From NCBI GenBank assembly GCA_038532435.1, contig JBCBAP010000003.1, forward strand, positions 62,001-126,000: 64,000 nt of DNA, written 5' to 3'. Within the stretch, counting starts at the first letter, position 1, and each line of letters begins with the position of its first letter. A program made the position numbers and the translations under genes. Below the pieces are notes generated by a model. That model was not told the DNA's origin and did not search any database. It was given only the letters and a program-made list of their open reading frames with translations. Source of the stretch: JBCBAP01 sp038532435 (GTDB lineage: Bacteria > Pseudomonadota > Alphaproteobacteria > Rhodobacterales > Rhodobacteraceae). Below are positions 9,022 through 17,849 of the stretch, in pieces.

Positions 9022-10218
9022 TCACGCCGCCTTTCGTTCGACCACTGCACCAGCCCGCGTCGCACGATAATAGGCCTGCGCCGCTGCGACCCCCGCACCC
9101 GGGGTGACAGGCATCTCGAGATCCGCCATCACCATCTCCGCCGCAGCGAGGCCAGAGAGCGCCATCACGTCGGTCATTGCGCCCAGGTGGCCGATGCGAA
9201 ACACCTTGCCCGCAACGTCCCCGAGGCCCACGCCGAATGCCACGTCATAGGCGTCCGCCGCGTGGCTTACGACGGCGTTGCCATCGAACCCGTCGGGCAC
9301 GACAACCGCTGTTACCGTGTCGGAATAGAGAGTGGGGCTGCGGGCACAGATGTCGAGGCCCCAGGCGTGCACCGCCTGCCTCACCCCTTCGGCGATCCGG
9401 TGGTGACGGGCGAAGACTACATCGAGCCCTTCTTCCAGCAGCATATCCACACTCTCCCGAAGACCTGCCATGAGGGCCACTGCCGGGGTGTACGGGTATC
9501 CGCCGGATGCATTGGTCGTCAGCATGTCGCGGAAATCGAAGAAGCAGCGCGGGCACTCCGCGTTGGCCATCGCCGCCTGAGCTTTTTTGCTCACGCCCAC
9601 GATGGCGAGGCCAGCGGGCAGCATGAACCCTTTCTGCGAGCCGGTCACCGCAACATCGACGCCCCACGCGTCCATTCGGAAATCGACGGACGCGATGGAC
9701 GACACCCCGTCGACCATGAAAAGCGCCGGGTGATCCGCGGCGTCGAGCGCCGCACGAACCGCCGCCATGTCGCTCAGCACCCCCGTCGCCGTTTCGTTGT
9801 GGGTGGCGAGCACCGCCTTGATCCGACAGTCACGATCTGCCCGGAGGATCTCTTCGAACCGGTCCGCGGGGGCGCCCATACCCCACGGGCAGTCGACGAT
9901 CTGCACGTCGAGCTTGTGCCGCTGGCAAAGATCGATCCAGCGGTGTGAAAACATCCCGTATCGCGCAACAAGCACCCGATCTCCGGGGCTGAGCGTGTTG
10001 GTGATCGCGGCCTCCCAGCCTCCGGTTCCCGACGCGGGAAAGACGATCACATCTCCCTCCTCGGTCTTCAGGATCTGCTTCACACCGTCGAGGGTCGGGC
10101 CGAGCATGTCGCCGAACCGCGCTGACCGGTGGTCGAGAGACGGCAGGTCGATCGCCCGCCGTACCCGTTCCGGCATGTTGGTTGGTCCGGGTATGAATAT
10201 CGGGTTCTGCATCAGCAC
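9022..10218 (-). CDS. bhcA: L-aspartate:glyoxylate aminotransferase BhcA
   Basis: This roughly 398-residue fold-type I aminotransferase of the alanine-glyoxylate/serine-glyoxylate group begins with the family hallmark 'NPIFIPGPTNMP'. It carries the PLP lysine in 'VTGSQKGFMLP' (about K196) and 'VDGVSSIASVDFRMD' before it. It transfers the amino group of aspartate to glyoxylate, making glycine for BhcC and oxaloacetate as net product. I chose the GTG at 10218 because GAGAGG lies 7 bases upstream; an ATG at 10212 is the alternative. It is the first gene of the operon, divergent from bhcR. Confidence 0.93.
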   Translation of the reverse strand: MLMQNPIFIPGPTNMPERVRRAIDLPSLDHRSARFGDMLGPTLDGVKQILKTEEGDVIVFPASGTGGWEAAITNTLSPGDRVLVARYGMFSHRWIDLCQRHKLDVQIVDCPWGMGAPADRFEEILRADRDCRIKAVLATHNETATGVLSDMAAVRAALDAADHPALFMVDGVSSIASVDFRMDAWGVDVAVTGSQKGFMLPAGLAIVGVSKKAQAAMANAECPRCFFDFRDMLTTNASGGYPYTPAVALMAGLRESVDMLLEEGLDVVFARHHRIAEGVRQAVHAWGLDICARSPTLYSDTVTAVVVPDGFDGNAVVSHAADAYDVAFGVGLGDVAGKVFRIGHLGAMTDVMALSGLAAAEMVMADLEMPVTPGAGVAAAQAYYRATRAGAVVERKAA

Positions 10219-10412
10219 GGCGCAACCTCTCCTCACATCTTTGTTGCGACCAGTCTACGGACACACATTCCGTTTGCAATTTTTTCGAAAAAGTTTTTCA
10301 ATACATATAGAGTCTCGAAACAGTGTCTATTATCAAAGGGATGATATTTTTTCATATTGCGAACTAGTTTTTCAACGCACGCCGAAACAGGCGCACGAGG
10401 GTGGGAATCAGC
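10219..10412. promoter_or_regulatory. bhcR-bhcA divergent promoter region with candidate BhcR operators
   Basis: This 194-base gap is strikingly AT-rich compared with the GC-rich surroundings. It contains a perfect 12-bp palindrome TTTTTCGAAAAA at 10281-10292. It also holds two exact copies of AGTTTTTCAA at 10292-10301 and 10366-10375, about seven helical turns apart. IclR regulators commonly bind such AT-rich palindromes. The known BhcR regulates bhcABCD in response to glyoxylate, so these are candidate operators. Exact promoter boxes were not assigned. Confidence 0.65.
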
Positions 10413-11237
10413 ATGAATGATCGGACGAAGCGCAGCCGTGGACGCCCCCGTGGTCAGGCAGGCGGCGTCGAGGCATCAACGATCCAGTCCCTCGACCGCG
10501 CGATCCGGGTTCTCCAGCGTCTGGGAACGGCAGAGGGTCTGTCGCTCAGCGAGCTTGCTTCGGATCTGGAGGAGTCTCCGTCGACCCTTTACCGGGTGCT
10601 CACCACCCTCGCGCGGCATCAGATGGTGGAGTTCCAGGAGGCGACGCAGCTCTGGTACATCGGCATCGAGAGTTTCCGCATCGGCTCCGCCTTTCTGGGG
10701 CGGACCCAGCTTGTGGAACAGGCCCGCATCGTCATGCGGCACCTGATGGGCGATACGGGAGAGACTGCAAATCTCGGCATCGGGGAGGAGCGAGAGGTCA
10801 TTTTCGTTTCGCAGGTGGAGACACATGAGCCGATCCGCGCCTTCTTTCGCCCCGGCACGCGCGGTGCGATCCATTCGAGCGGTATCGGCAAGGCGCTGCT
10901 CGCCCACCGCGACGGCGACGCGGTGGCGCGCCTGTTCGAGGCGGGCCCCCTGCCCGCGTTCACCCCCTCCACGATCACCGGGCGGGAACAGTTGGCCGAA
11001 CATCTTGCGGGGATCCGCAGCACCGGATGGTCCGTCGATAATGAAGAGCATACGATCGGCATGCGCTGCATCGCCGCTCCCATCTTCAACGAATTCGGGG
11101 AAGCGGTCGCGGGTGTGTCGATCTCGGGCCCCAGCGTCCGTATCCGGCCCGACCGGGACGCTGACTTGGGCCTCCGGGTACGCAACGCAGCCGACGCCAT
11201 CACCCAGGCGATCGGGGGCCGCAGACCGGGACCGTGA
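10413..11237 (+). CDS. bhcR: IclR-family glyoxylate-responsive regulator BhcR
   Basis: This roughly 274-residue protein has a basic N-terminus (residues 1-20, rich in Arg and Lys) and an IclR winged helix-turn-helix ('LSLSELASDLEESPSTLYRV' region, about residues 43-62). A C-terminal IclR effector domain contains 'GTRGAIHSSGIGKALLA' and 'CIAAPIFNEFGEAVAGVSIS'. It is transcribed divergently from bhcA, as in the described bhc loci. An in-frame GTG at 10401 would add four residues; the ATG at 10413 is preferred. Confidence 0.9.
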   Translation: MNDRTKRSRGRPRGQAGGVEASTIQSLDRAIRVLQRLGTAEGLSLSELASDLEESPSTLYRVLTTLARHQMVEFQEATQLWYIGIESFRIGSAFLGRTQLVEQARIVMRHLMGDTGETANLGIGEEREVIFVSQVETHEPIRAFFRPGTRGAIHSSGIGKALLAHRDGDAVARLFEAGPLPAFTPSTITGREQLAEHLAGIRSTGWSVDNEEHTIGMRCIAAPIFNEFGEAVAGVSISGPSVRIRPDRDADLGLRVRNAADAITQAIGGRRPGP

Positions 11238-11292
11238 TGCCGGGCGCCAACCGCCCGAAGGGCTCAGAGGTGCGCGCGCCCCGCGGGCGTGC

Positions 11293-11412
11293 TCATTTCG
11301 ACAGCGGCCCAGTGGCGCAGGTCTCGCAGGCGTCGTAGGCGTTTGCGAACATCACAAGCGGGGAGGCCTCGACAGCGAGGGTCAGAAGAACGAGGAAAAA
11401 CGCGGTTTTCAT
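11293..11412 (-). CDS. Small signal-peptide-like protein with a CxxC motif (39 residues)
   Basis: A 39-codon ORF starts at ATG 11412 with GGGAG about six bases upstream and ends at TGA. It encodes Met-Lys-Thr followed by a strongly hydrophobic stretch (residues 4-22), then a short tail 'NAYDACETCATGPLSK' with a Cys-x-x-Cys pair. This looks like a secreted or membrane-anchored micropeptide. It occupies an otherwise empty 305-base gap between bhcR and the xylonate dehydratase gene, on the opposite strand to both. I do not recognise a family. The remaining bases of the gap show nothing else. Confidence 0.5.
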   Translation of the reverse strand: MKTAFFLVLLTLAVEASPLVMFANAYDACETCATGPLSK

Positions 11413-11542
11413 GGAGGCTCCCGGGGCTTGCTCTTCTTTCTACGGGCTGTCGGGCCTGTTCCGTCGCCCGCGCGCGACACTGGCCTTCATCGCCGTTTCG
11501 GCGTAGCAGTAGGCAACCCCCTCAGATCCTCACGGAACACCC

Positions 11543-13324
11543 ATGTCAGACACCCGCGCACACCGCCGCTTCCGCTCCCAGGAATGGTTCGACAACCCCA
11601 ACAATCCGGGCATGACCGCGCTCTATCTTGAACGCTACCAGAACCAGGCCTTCACCCGGGATGAGTTGCAGGCGGAACGACCTATCATCGGCATCGCGCA
11701 GACCGGCAGCGACCTTGCGCCCTGCAACAAGATCCACGTGTTCCTCATGGACCGCATCAAGGCGGGGATCCGGGACGGGGGCGGGATCCCCATGGAGTTT
11801 CCCGTTCACCCAATCCAAGAGACGGGCAAGCGGCCGACCGCAGCGCTCGACCGAAACCTGCAGTATCTCAGCCTCGTGGAGGTGCTGCACGGTTACCCGA
11901 TCGACGGCGTGGTGCTGACGACCGGGTGCGACAAGACCACGCCCGCCATGCTCATGGGGGCCGCCACGGTCGACATCCCCGCCATCGCGCTCAACGGCGG
12001 GCCGATGCTCGACGGCTGGTGGCAGGGCAAGCGCGCGGGCTCCGGGACCATCATCTGGGAAAGCCGCCGCCTGCTCGCTGAAGGCAAGATCGACTATGAA
12101 GAGTTCATCCAGCGCGCCTGCTCCTCTTCACCCTCCCTCGGTCATTGCAACACCATGGGCACAGCCTCGACCATGAACGCGATGGCGGAAGCGCTCGGCA
12201 TGTCCCTGCCGGGCAACGCGGCAATCCCCGCGCCGTTCCGGGAACGCATGAACATGGCCTACGAGACAGGCAAGCGCGCGGTCGCGATGGTCTATGAGGA
12301 TCTCAAACCGTCGAAGATCCTGACCCGGGCGGCGTTCGAAAACGCGATCCGCGTCAACACCGCGATCGGCGGTTCCACCAACGCACCACCGCATCTGCAG
12401 GCTGTCGCGCGCCACGCCGGGGTCGATCTCGACGTGAAGGACTGGGAGACCCACGGCTACGATGCGCCGCTTCTGGTGAACATGCAGCCCGCGGGCGAAT
12501 ACCTCGGCGAGAGCTTCTTCCGCGCGGGCGGCGTTCCTGCGGTGATGGGGGAGATGCTGGCCGACGGAATGCTCCACGGCGATGTGATGACCGCGAGCGG
12601 CAAACCCCTCACCGAGGCTCTTGCCGGCGCGCGGAGCGTCGACCCATCCGTGATCCGCCCCGTGTCCGATCCGATGCGGAGGAAGGCGGGCTTCCTCGTT
12701 CTGTCCGGCAACCTTTTCGACAGCGCGCTGATGAAAACCTCGGTGATTTCCGACGACTTCCGCCAGCGCTTCCTCTCGGAACCGGGCAATGAGGGCGTCT
12801 TTGAAGCGCGTGCCATCGTGTTCGAAGGACCGGAGGATTACCACGACCGGATCAACGATCCGGCGCTTGCCATCGACGACCGCTGCATCCTCTTCATCCG
12901 GGGCGTGGGCTGCGTTGGCTATCCAGGCTCCGCGGAGGTCGTGAACATGCAGCCCCCGGATGCGCTGATCAAGGCGGGCATCAACCACCTGCCCACCGTG
13001 GGCGACGGTCGACAGTCCGGCACCTCTGAAAGCCCCTCGATCCTCAACGCCTCGCCAGAGGCCGCGGTGGGTGGAGGGCTCGCACTGCTGCGGACCGGGG
13101 ACACGGTGCGGCTCGATCTCAACGCCTCGACCCTCGACGCGCTCGTCCCCGCGGACGAATGGCAGGCCCGCCGCGACGTGTGGACCGCTCCTCAGATCGA
13201 GAGCCAGACACCGTGGCAGGAGATCTATCGCACCCATGTGGGTCAGCTCGCCCAGGGCGGCTGTCTGGAGCTCGCGACCGCCTACCAACGGGTCGCTGAA
13301 AACCTGCCAAGGGACAATCACTGA
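11543..13324 (+). CDS. xylD: D-xylonate dehydratase (IlvD/Edd family)
   Basis: This 593-residue protein resembles Caulobacter XylD along its length. The opening 'RFRSQEWFDNPNNPGMTALY', 'VVLTTGCDKTTPA' (Fe-S cysteine), 'SLGHCNTMGTASTMNAMAEAL', 'GYPGSAEVVNMQPP' and 'GDGRQSGTSESPSILNASPE' all match the sugar-acid dehydratase branch of IlvD/Edd. It converts D-xylonate (possibly related pentonates) to 2-keto-3-deoxyxylonate. No xylose dehydrogenase or lactonase gene is beside it. Dahms-type cleavage of its product gives glycolaldehyde, which could feed glycolate and glyoxylate into the adjacent bhc pathway; that link is inferred. Confidence 0.88.
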   Translation: MSDTRAHRRFRSQEWFDNPNNPGMTALYLERYQNQAFTRDELQAERPIIGIAQTGSDLAPCNKIHVFLMDRIKAGIRDGGGIPMEFPVHPIQETGKRPTAALDRNLQYLSLVEVLHGYPIDGVVLTTGCDKTTPAMLMGAATVDIPAIALNGGPMLDGWWQGKRAGSGTIIWESRRLLAEGKIDYEEFIQRACSSSPSLGHCNTMGTASTMNAMAEALGMSLPGNAAIPAPFRERMNMAYETGKRAVAMVYEDLKPSKILTRAAFENAIRVNTAIGGSTNAPPHLQAVARHAGVDLDVKDWETHGYDAPLLVNMQPAGEYLGESFFRAGGVPAVMGEMLADGMLHGDVMTASGKPLTEALAGARSVDPSVIRPVSDPMRRKAGFLVLSGNLFDSALMKTSVISDDFRQRFLSEPGNEGVFEARAIVFEGPEDYHDRINDPALAIDDRCILFIRGVGCVGYPGSAEVVNMQPPDALIKAGINHLPTVGDGRQSGTSESPSILNASPEAAVGGGLALLRTGDTVRLDLNASTLDALVPADEWQARRDVWTAPQIESQTPWQEIYRTHVGQLAQGGCLELATAYQRVAENLPRDNH

Positions 13325-13432
13325 CACGTCCTCTGTCCGATGGCCGACGTCTCCGATAGGGACAGTACCGGACAGCAGTCACGGCAAGCCGGGATCGGCG
13401 CTGGCGTCCTCCTACGCGGGTGGGGAGGGACG

Positions 13433-14167
13433 TCAGGTCTGTCGCCCGCGTCGCATGATACCGAGCCCGAGCACCGCCGTTGCGAGCAGCGCGAGCGGCA
13501 TCGGCAGCGGGACCGGTGCGGGGCGATCATACAGGATCTCGAGTAGGCCGATGCCCTCCGGATCGGCGTTGGTGATGGTCACACCGGCAATCGTCGCCAT
13601 GCCGCTGACCGTCGCAAAACCCAACCGCGCACCGTCCACAAGCGTGTCCTCGATTGCGCCTAGGAGCGTGCCATCGCGGGAAAAGAACTCCGCCTTCAGC
13701 GTCCCTGGTACCGCGCCGGCACCCCCGGCCCCGGCCACGCGAAATCCGAAACGCGAGGTGTCCTCATCGAAGAGGAAGGAGAGTGCCCCCTCCCCGAACG
13801 CATCGATGTTCGGGAACCCGGAGGGTCCGGACCCGACAATGACGTCGATACCGAGGTCAACCACCGTCACGTTCGCGCCCGGCGCACCCGCGACGAGGGT
13901 CAGCGGCCCGGTCGGCGTGCCGGAGATCGTGTCAAAGGTACCGGTCTGGCCGAGCACCTGACCCGCGAACCGCTCCGCGATCTTGATCCCGTCCAGGTCG
14001 ATCACGCTATCGAAGGTCGCACCGGGAACGGCGGGGGCGTTGAGCGGGGAAAGGTCGATCTGCACCGTGTCGGTGAGGTCGGCATAGGCGACGGGAACAA
14101 CGCTCGCGGCAGAGCTGGCGGATGCAGCAAGCGCTGCGGTGAGGAACACGGGCAGGAAACGGGACAT
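13433..14167 (-). CDS. VPLPA-CTERM sorting-domain surface protein
   Basis: This 244-residue protein has a signal peptide (residues 1 to about 21, ending ASSAASVV). Its C-terminal tail 'PVPLPMPLALLATAVLGLG' is followed by 'IMRRGRQT': a short proline motif, one transmembrane helix and a basic end. That is the VPLPA-CTERM variant of exosortase targeting signals found in Rhodobacteraceae. The middle is Gly/Thr/Asp-rich beta-type sequence of unknown function. It is predicted to be exported, sorted by an exosortase and often linked to exopolysaccharide. It converges with xylD and stands alone. Confidence 0.8.
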   Translation of the reverse strand: MSRFLPVFLTAALAASASSAASVVPVAYADLTDTVQIDLSPLNAPAVPGATFDSVIDLDGIKIAERFAGQVLGQTGTFDTISGTPTGPLTLVAGAPGANVTVVDLGIDVIVGSGPSGFPNIDAFGEGALSFLFDEDTSRFGFRVAGAGGAGAVPGTLKAEFFSRDGTLLGAIEDTLVDGARLGFATVSGMATIAGVTITNADPEGIGLLEILYDRPAPVPLPMPLALLATAVLGLGIMRRGRQT

Positions 14168-14254
14168 GAGTACATCTCTCTTGGAACGCTACGCGCTGCA
14201 GGAGATCAGCAGTCCCGCTTCTGATCCATACCCAGCTTTGGGGATCGTGCGTGC

Positions 14255-15145
14255 CTACGAGCCACTCTTTAGGCTGCGTTCCCGCCACCACAGGTAGAGA
14301 CCGCTTCCGATGATGATGGATGCGCCGAGCAGCGTCCGGGCCGAGGGCGGTTCGGCGAACACGATCCAGCTCAGCGCGCTAGCATAGAGGATCTGCACGT
14401 AGATGAGGGGGGCGAGCACCGAGGCCTCCGCCCAGCGATAGGCGCGGGTGAGCAGCGAGTGGCCAAGCGCGCCGAGGCTGCCGAGGAGCAGCGCAAGACC
14501 CCAGTCGAGCGCCCCTGACGGCTGCACCCAGACCCACGCGGCAGGGGGCGCAAGGGCCAAGGTGGCGATGCCGCTGGCGAACACCTGCGCCGTTGGATTG
14601 TCGTCTACGCCCGCGATCTTCCGCGTGAGAACAAAATAGATCGATGCGCCGGTGAGCGCGGCGAGAGAATAGAGCATCGCCCAGTGAAACGTCGCCTCCC
14701 ATGGAGCGGTGATCACGAGCACCCCGAGAAATCCGACCCCGATGGCAACGAGCCTCCGCGGCCCCACCGGTTCGCCCAATATCGGAACGCTCATCAGCGC
14801 GATCAGCAGCGGTGCAGCGAAAAAAATCGAGGTGGTCAGCGTGAGCGGCAGGTACACGAGGGCGGCGAAGTTGAACACCGTGGAGGCGAACAGCATCACC
14901 CCCCGCAGGACCTCGATGCCCGGCGCGTTGGACCGCAGGATACTCAGGCCCGACCCGGGCAGATAGGCTACGAGAATAGCTACAAAGTGCACGGCATAGC
15001 GCAGGAATGCCACTTGGATCGCGGGCAGACCCGCGGTCACCAGCCATTTCGCGATCGTGTCCATGCTCGTGAACATCGCGAAAACAACCAGCAGCGTGGC
15101 AACCGCGAGGCCGGCGCGGTTCTCCCTCGGGCGGGGGGCGGTCAT
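14255..15145 (-). CDS. EamA/DMT-superfamily transporter
   Basis: This 296-residue protein has about ten membrane helices arranged as two EamA repeats (roughly residues 12-140 and 155-285). The conserved 'PAIQVAFLRYAVHFV' in the first half is typical of drug/metabolite transporters. It probably exports a metabolite or amino acid. Its ATG overlaps the stop of denD (ATGA), so it is the last gene of the sugar-acid operon and may release a pathway intermediate. Substrate unknown. Confidence 0.85.
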   Translation of the reverse strand: MTAPRPRENRAGLAVATLLVVFAMFTSMDTIAKWLVTAGLPAIQVAFLRYAVHFVAILVAYLPGSGLSILRSNAPGIEVLRGVMLFASTVFNFAALVYLPLTLTTSIFFAAPLLIALMSVPILGEPVGPRRLVAIGVGFLGVLVITAPWEATFHWAMLYSLAALTGASIYFVLTRKIAGVDDNPTAQVFASGIATLALAPPAAWVWVQPSGALDWGLALLLGSLGALGHSLLTRAYRWAEASVLAPLIYVQILYASALSWIVFAEPPSARTLLGASIIIGSGLYLWWRERSLKSGS

Positions 15146-16116
15146 CCCGGGCGACGGTCCCTGTGATCATCCTCCAGGAACCAGCGGACCGAATTCTCGA
15201 AGCTCTCATCTGCAGCGAAGCCAAGACGCAGTCCCTTCTCCGCCGCAAAATGGCTGCGCCATCCCAGGACGATGCGTTCGATCACCGGGTCCGGGTCCCA
15301 CGTGATCAGATCGGCTGGTCCGGACCCCGCAACCCGGGTCATGGCCGCGATCATCTCCGCGACCGTGTCGGTACGCCCGGGCAAATTGATGTTGCGGTTG
15401 GCGCCGAAGGCTTCGCCATCGATCTCTGCTGCGTGGATCAGGTTGGCGGTCACCGTGCGCGGAGCGGTGTGCCAGATCGGGTAGTCGTCGGACACCGGGC
15501 AGTTCGCAGCCTCACCCTGCAGGGGCTCACGGAAGATCGAGGACATGAAGGAGGACGCCGCAGCGTTGGCCTTGCCCGGCCGGATGGAGACCGTCGGCAG
15601 GCGCAGCCCGCGCCCGTCGAGGAACCCTTTCCGGCTCATGTCGTTGAGCAGCAGTTCCCCCATGGCCTTCTGCGCACCGTAGGATGTCTGCGGGTTCAAC
15701 TCGACGCCGTCGGAGATCAGGTCCGGCGCCTCCCCCCCGTGCACGGCGACGGAGGAGGCATAGACGAGGACCGGCGCGTTGCCTTGCGCCCGCGCCGCTT
15801 CAAGAAGGTTCAGGGTGCCGCGCAGGTTCACCCGCATGCCGAGGTCGAAATCCGCCTCCGCCGCGCCGGACACCACGGCGGCGAGATGAAAGATGACGTC
15901 ATAGGGCTCGGCGAAAAGCGCGCTCACCTCCCCCGTGTCAGAGATGTCGGAAGCCACGCCGTTCACCGGGAAGTCAGCGCCCGGCACGGGTGGCGCAGTA
16001 ACATCGCTCAAGGTGAGCGCCTCGATGCCCATCCCGCGCAGCGTGCCCGTGCGGGCGAGCGACTGCGCAAGCTTCTGGCCGAGAAAACCGCCGCCGCCGG
16101 TGATGAGAATGCGCAT
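15142..16116 (-). CDS. denD: D-erythronate dehydrogenase-like NAD-dependent epimerase/dehydratase
   Basis: This 324-residue extended SDR has the Rossmann motif 'ILITGGGGFLGQKLAQSL' (residues 3-20) and the active-site 'YGAQKAMGE' (Tyr-x-x-x-Lys). 'LPTVSIRPGKANAAASSFMS' matches the DenD group, which oxidises D-erythronate at C2 to 2-oxo-erythronate. The usual downstream partners (OtnI isomerase, OtnC decarboxylase) are not in this window. It lies in the TRAP-linked operon between the DUF4153 gene and the EamA transporter. Confidence 0.82.
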   Translation of the reverse strand: MRILITGGGGFLGQKLAQSLARTGTLRGMGIEALTLSDVTAPPVPGADFPVNGVASDISDTGEVSALFAEPYDVIFHLAAVVSGAAEADFDLGMRVNLRGTLNLLEAARAQGNAPVLVYASSVAVHGGEAPDLISDGVELNPQTSYGAQKAMGELLLNDMSRKGFLDGRGLRLPTVSIRPGKANAAASSFMSSIFREPLQGEAANCPVSDDYPIWHTAPRTVTANLIHAAEIDGEAFGANRNINLPGRTDTVAEMIAAMTRVAGSGPADLITWDPDPVIERIVLGWRSHFAAEKGLRLGFAADESFENSVRWFLEDDHRDRRPG

Positions 16117-16130
16117 GACGTCTCCCTCGG

Positions 16131-17849
16131 TCAGTTGTTCTGCACGCGAACCGTGGTGGTCCCGATACGAATGTCACGGATCTGGGCCGGTAACGTGGTC
16201 AGCTTCCCGCTGCGTACATCTGAAACCAGAGACGTCTGCTGAACGTAACGAGTTCCAAATCCCGTCCAAAGGTCGTTGGGACCGCGAACATAGAAGTTCA
16301 GCCAGCTGTCGGAGGCATCAGCTTGTGACGACATCACGATCACCATCTCGTCACCCGGAACATCGGTCCGGATGTCGACATAAGCGGCGATGCAGTTTTC
16401 GAACGGACCATCAGCTGTTCCGGCGCAACGAGCCAGGTTCGGCGTTTGGGCGAAAGACTCCAGCCTCAACGGAGGGCTCCCGGTTGGCCAGACTTCCAGT
16501 CGCGCCAACCGGCGTGAGCTACGCTCGGGATCATTCGGCCCGTCCCGGACAATTGCTCGACCTGACTCTGCATCGACCACCACGGTTCGCATGTCGGTTG
16601 TGCCGCGTTCGGCCTCGGCCAGCCCAACGAGTGCCATCTGTCCCTGCTTTCCCCACCTTTCTTCAAGCAGCTGTAGATCCGAGCGGCGGACATCCTCGGC
16701 CGTCATAAGCCGGGCAGCTTGCGAAGATGCCGAGATGCCGAAGGGATCGAGCAGCGGTGTCTGCACCAGCGCTCCCGCCACAACCGCGGCAAAGGCAATC
16801 CGGATCCCACCCGCACGCATGATCTGAAACGTGCGCGAAGGAACCGCCTGCGCAAGCACATAGAGAAGCGCGTAAGCCGACAAAAGCCCGGCCAGGATCA
16901 TCGCAAGGATCCTGGAGGGGCTCCACCCCACATCACCCACCCGCACCGCGATCGCCCAGACGGACAAAGCCGCAAGAACTGGCAGGATGAGGACGCTGAC
17001 CCGCGCGGCGAGAAGAACGAGACGCGCGGAGCTCGCCCGCGCCTCATCGGGACCGAGCGTTGCGGCGATGAGCACAAGCGTGAGGGCGCCCACCATCAAT
17101 AGGGTGACGGCGGTGGAGAACCCGCCCGTTACGTTCCCCGGTCCGGCGAAGATCAGCGCGACCGTGAAGACGAGGAGGCACACGGCAACCGGCACAATGA
17201 GCACGCGCATGAGGTTCAAAACCAGCGTCAGCATCGTCCGGACCAGTCCCGGATACTCACCCGCAATCGACAGCGCGATGCCGAACGCGAGACCCGTGAG
17301 CACGGAGATGCCTGGCCCGCTCTCAAAAACCGCGTCCAACAGCCCGATCCCGACGATCTGCAAAAGCAGGTTGCAGAACGCATAGAGGAGCCAGAAGAAC
17401 AGGACGAACACCACGGCAACGGTCAGGCGCACCACCCCGCTCCACGCCGTGTCAAACAGCACCGCGTGATTGAGGCACTGCCGTCCGGCGATCACAGGGG
17501 GCACCGCGAGCGCGAAACTGACGAGGAGCGGCATCACCAGTCCGGGTGTGGCCACCATTTCCGCGTCAGGAAGCAGAAAGCGCGCATGGCTCCAGAGGGA
17601 GAGTGCGACGGCCCCTGCCGTCAGGCCAGCCGCACGGACCGTCGCGCTCGCCGGTGGCAGCGGCCCCGCCATCCCCGCGAAGGCCGCAAAGAAGAGGGCT
17701 GTTGCGAGCACGATGGCATGCTCAACCAGCGGGGCGAGGTTTGAGACCGCGCCCTCGACGAAGATAATCCAGAACGCCACCCCCGCTGCCAGCCCCATGG
17801 CGGGCAGCACCCAGCGGAGAGGCACTGTAGAGGCGTTCACCCGGCCCAA
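16131..17849 (-). CDS. DUF4153 polytopic membrane protein
   Basis: This 572-residue protein has about 12 hydrophobic segments over residues 10-390 and a soluble C-terminal part of about 180 residues. It resembles the DUF4153 family (membrane proteins of unknown function). The start overlaps the SDR gene by 13 bases, so it is co-translated with a catabolic operon, an odd place for it. The C-terminal domain contains the only two Cys of that region, in 'ARCAGTADGPFENCIAAYVD', which could form a periplasmic disulfide. No catalytic motif was recognised. Confidence 0.75.
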   Translation of the reverse strand: MGRVNASTVPLRWVLPAMGLAAGVAFWIIFVEGAVSNLAPLVEHAIVLATALFFAAFAGMAGPLPPASATVRAAGLTAGAVALSLWSHARFLLPDAEMVATPGLVMPLLVSFALAVPPVIAGRQCLNHAVLFDTAWSGVVRLTVAVVFVLFFWLLYAFCNLLLQIVGIGLLDAVFESGPGISVLTGLAFGIALSIAGEYPGLVRTMLTLVLNLMRVLIVPVAVCLLVFTVALIFAGPGNVTGGFSTAVTLLMVGALTLVLIAATLGPDEARASSARLVLLAARVSVLILPVLAALSVWAIAVRVGDVGWSPSRILAMILAGLLSAYALLYVLAQAVPSRTFQIMRAGGIRIAFAAVVAGALVQTPLLDPFGISASSQAARLMTAEDVRRSDLQLLEERWGKQGQMALVGLAEAERGTTDMRTVVVDAESGRAIVRDGPNDPERSSRRLARLEVWPTGSPPLRLESFAQTPNLARCAGTADGPFENCIAAYVDIRTDVPGDEMVIVMSSQADASDSWLNFYVRGPNDLWTGFGTRYVQQTSLVSDVRSGKLTTLPAQIRDIRIGTTTVRVQNN

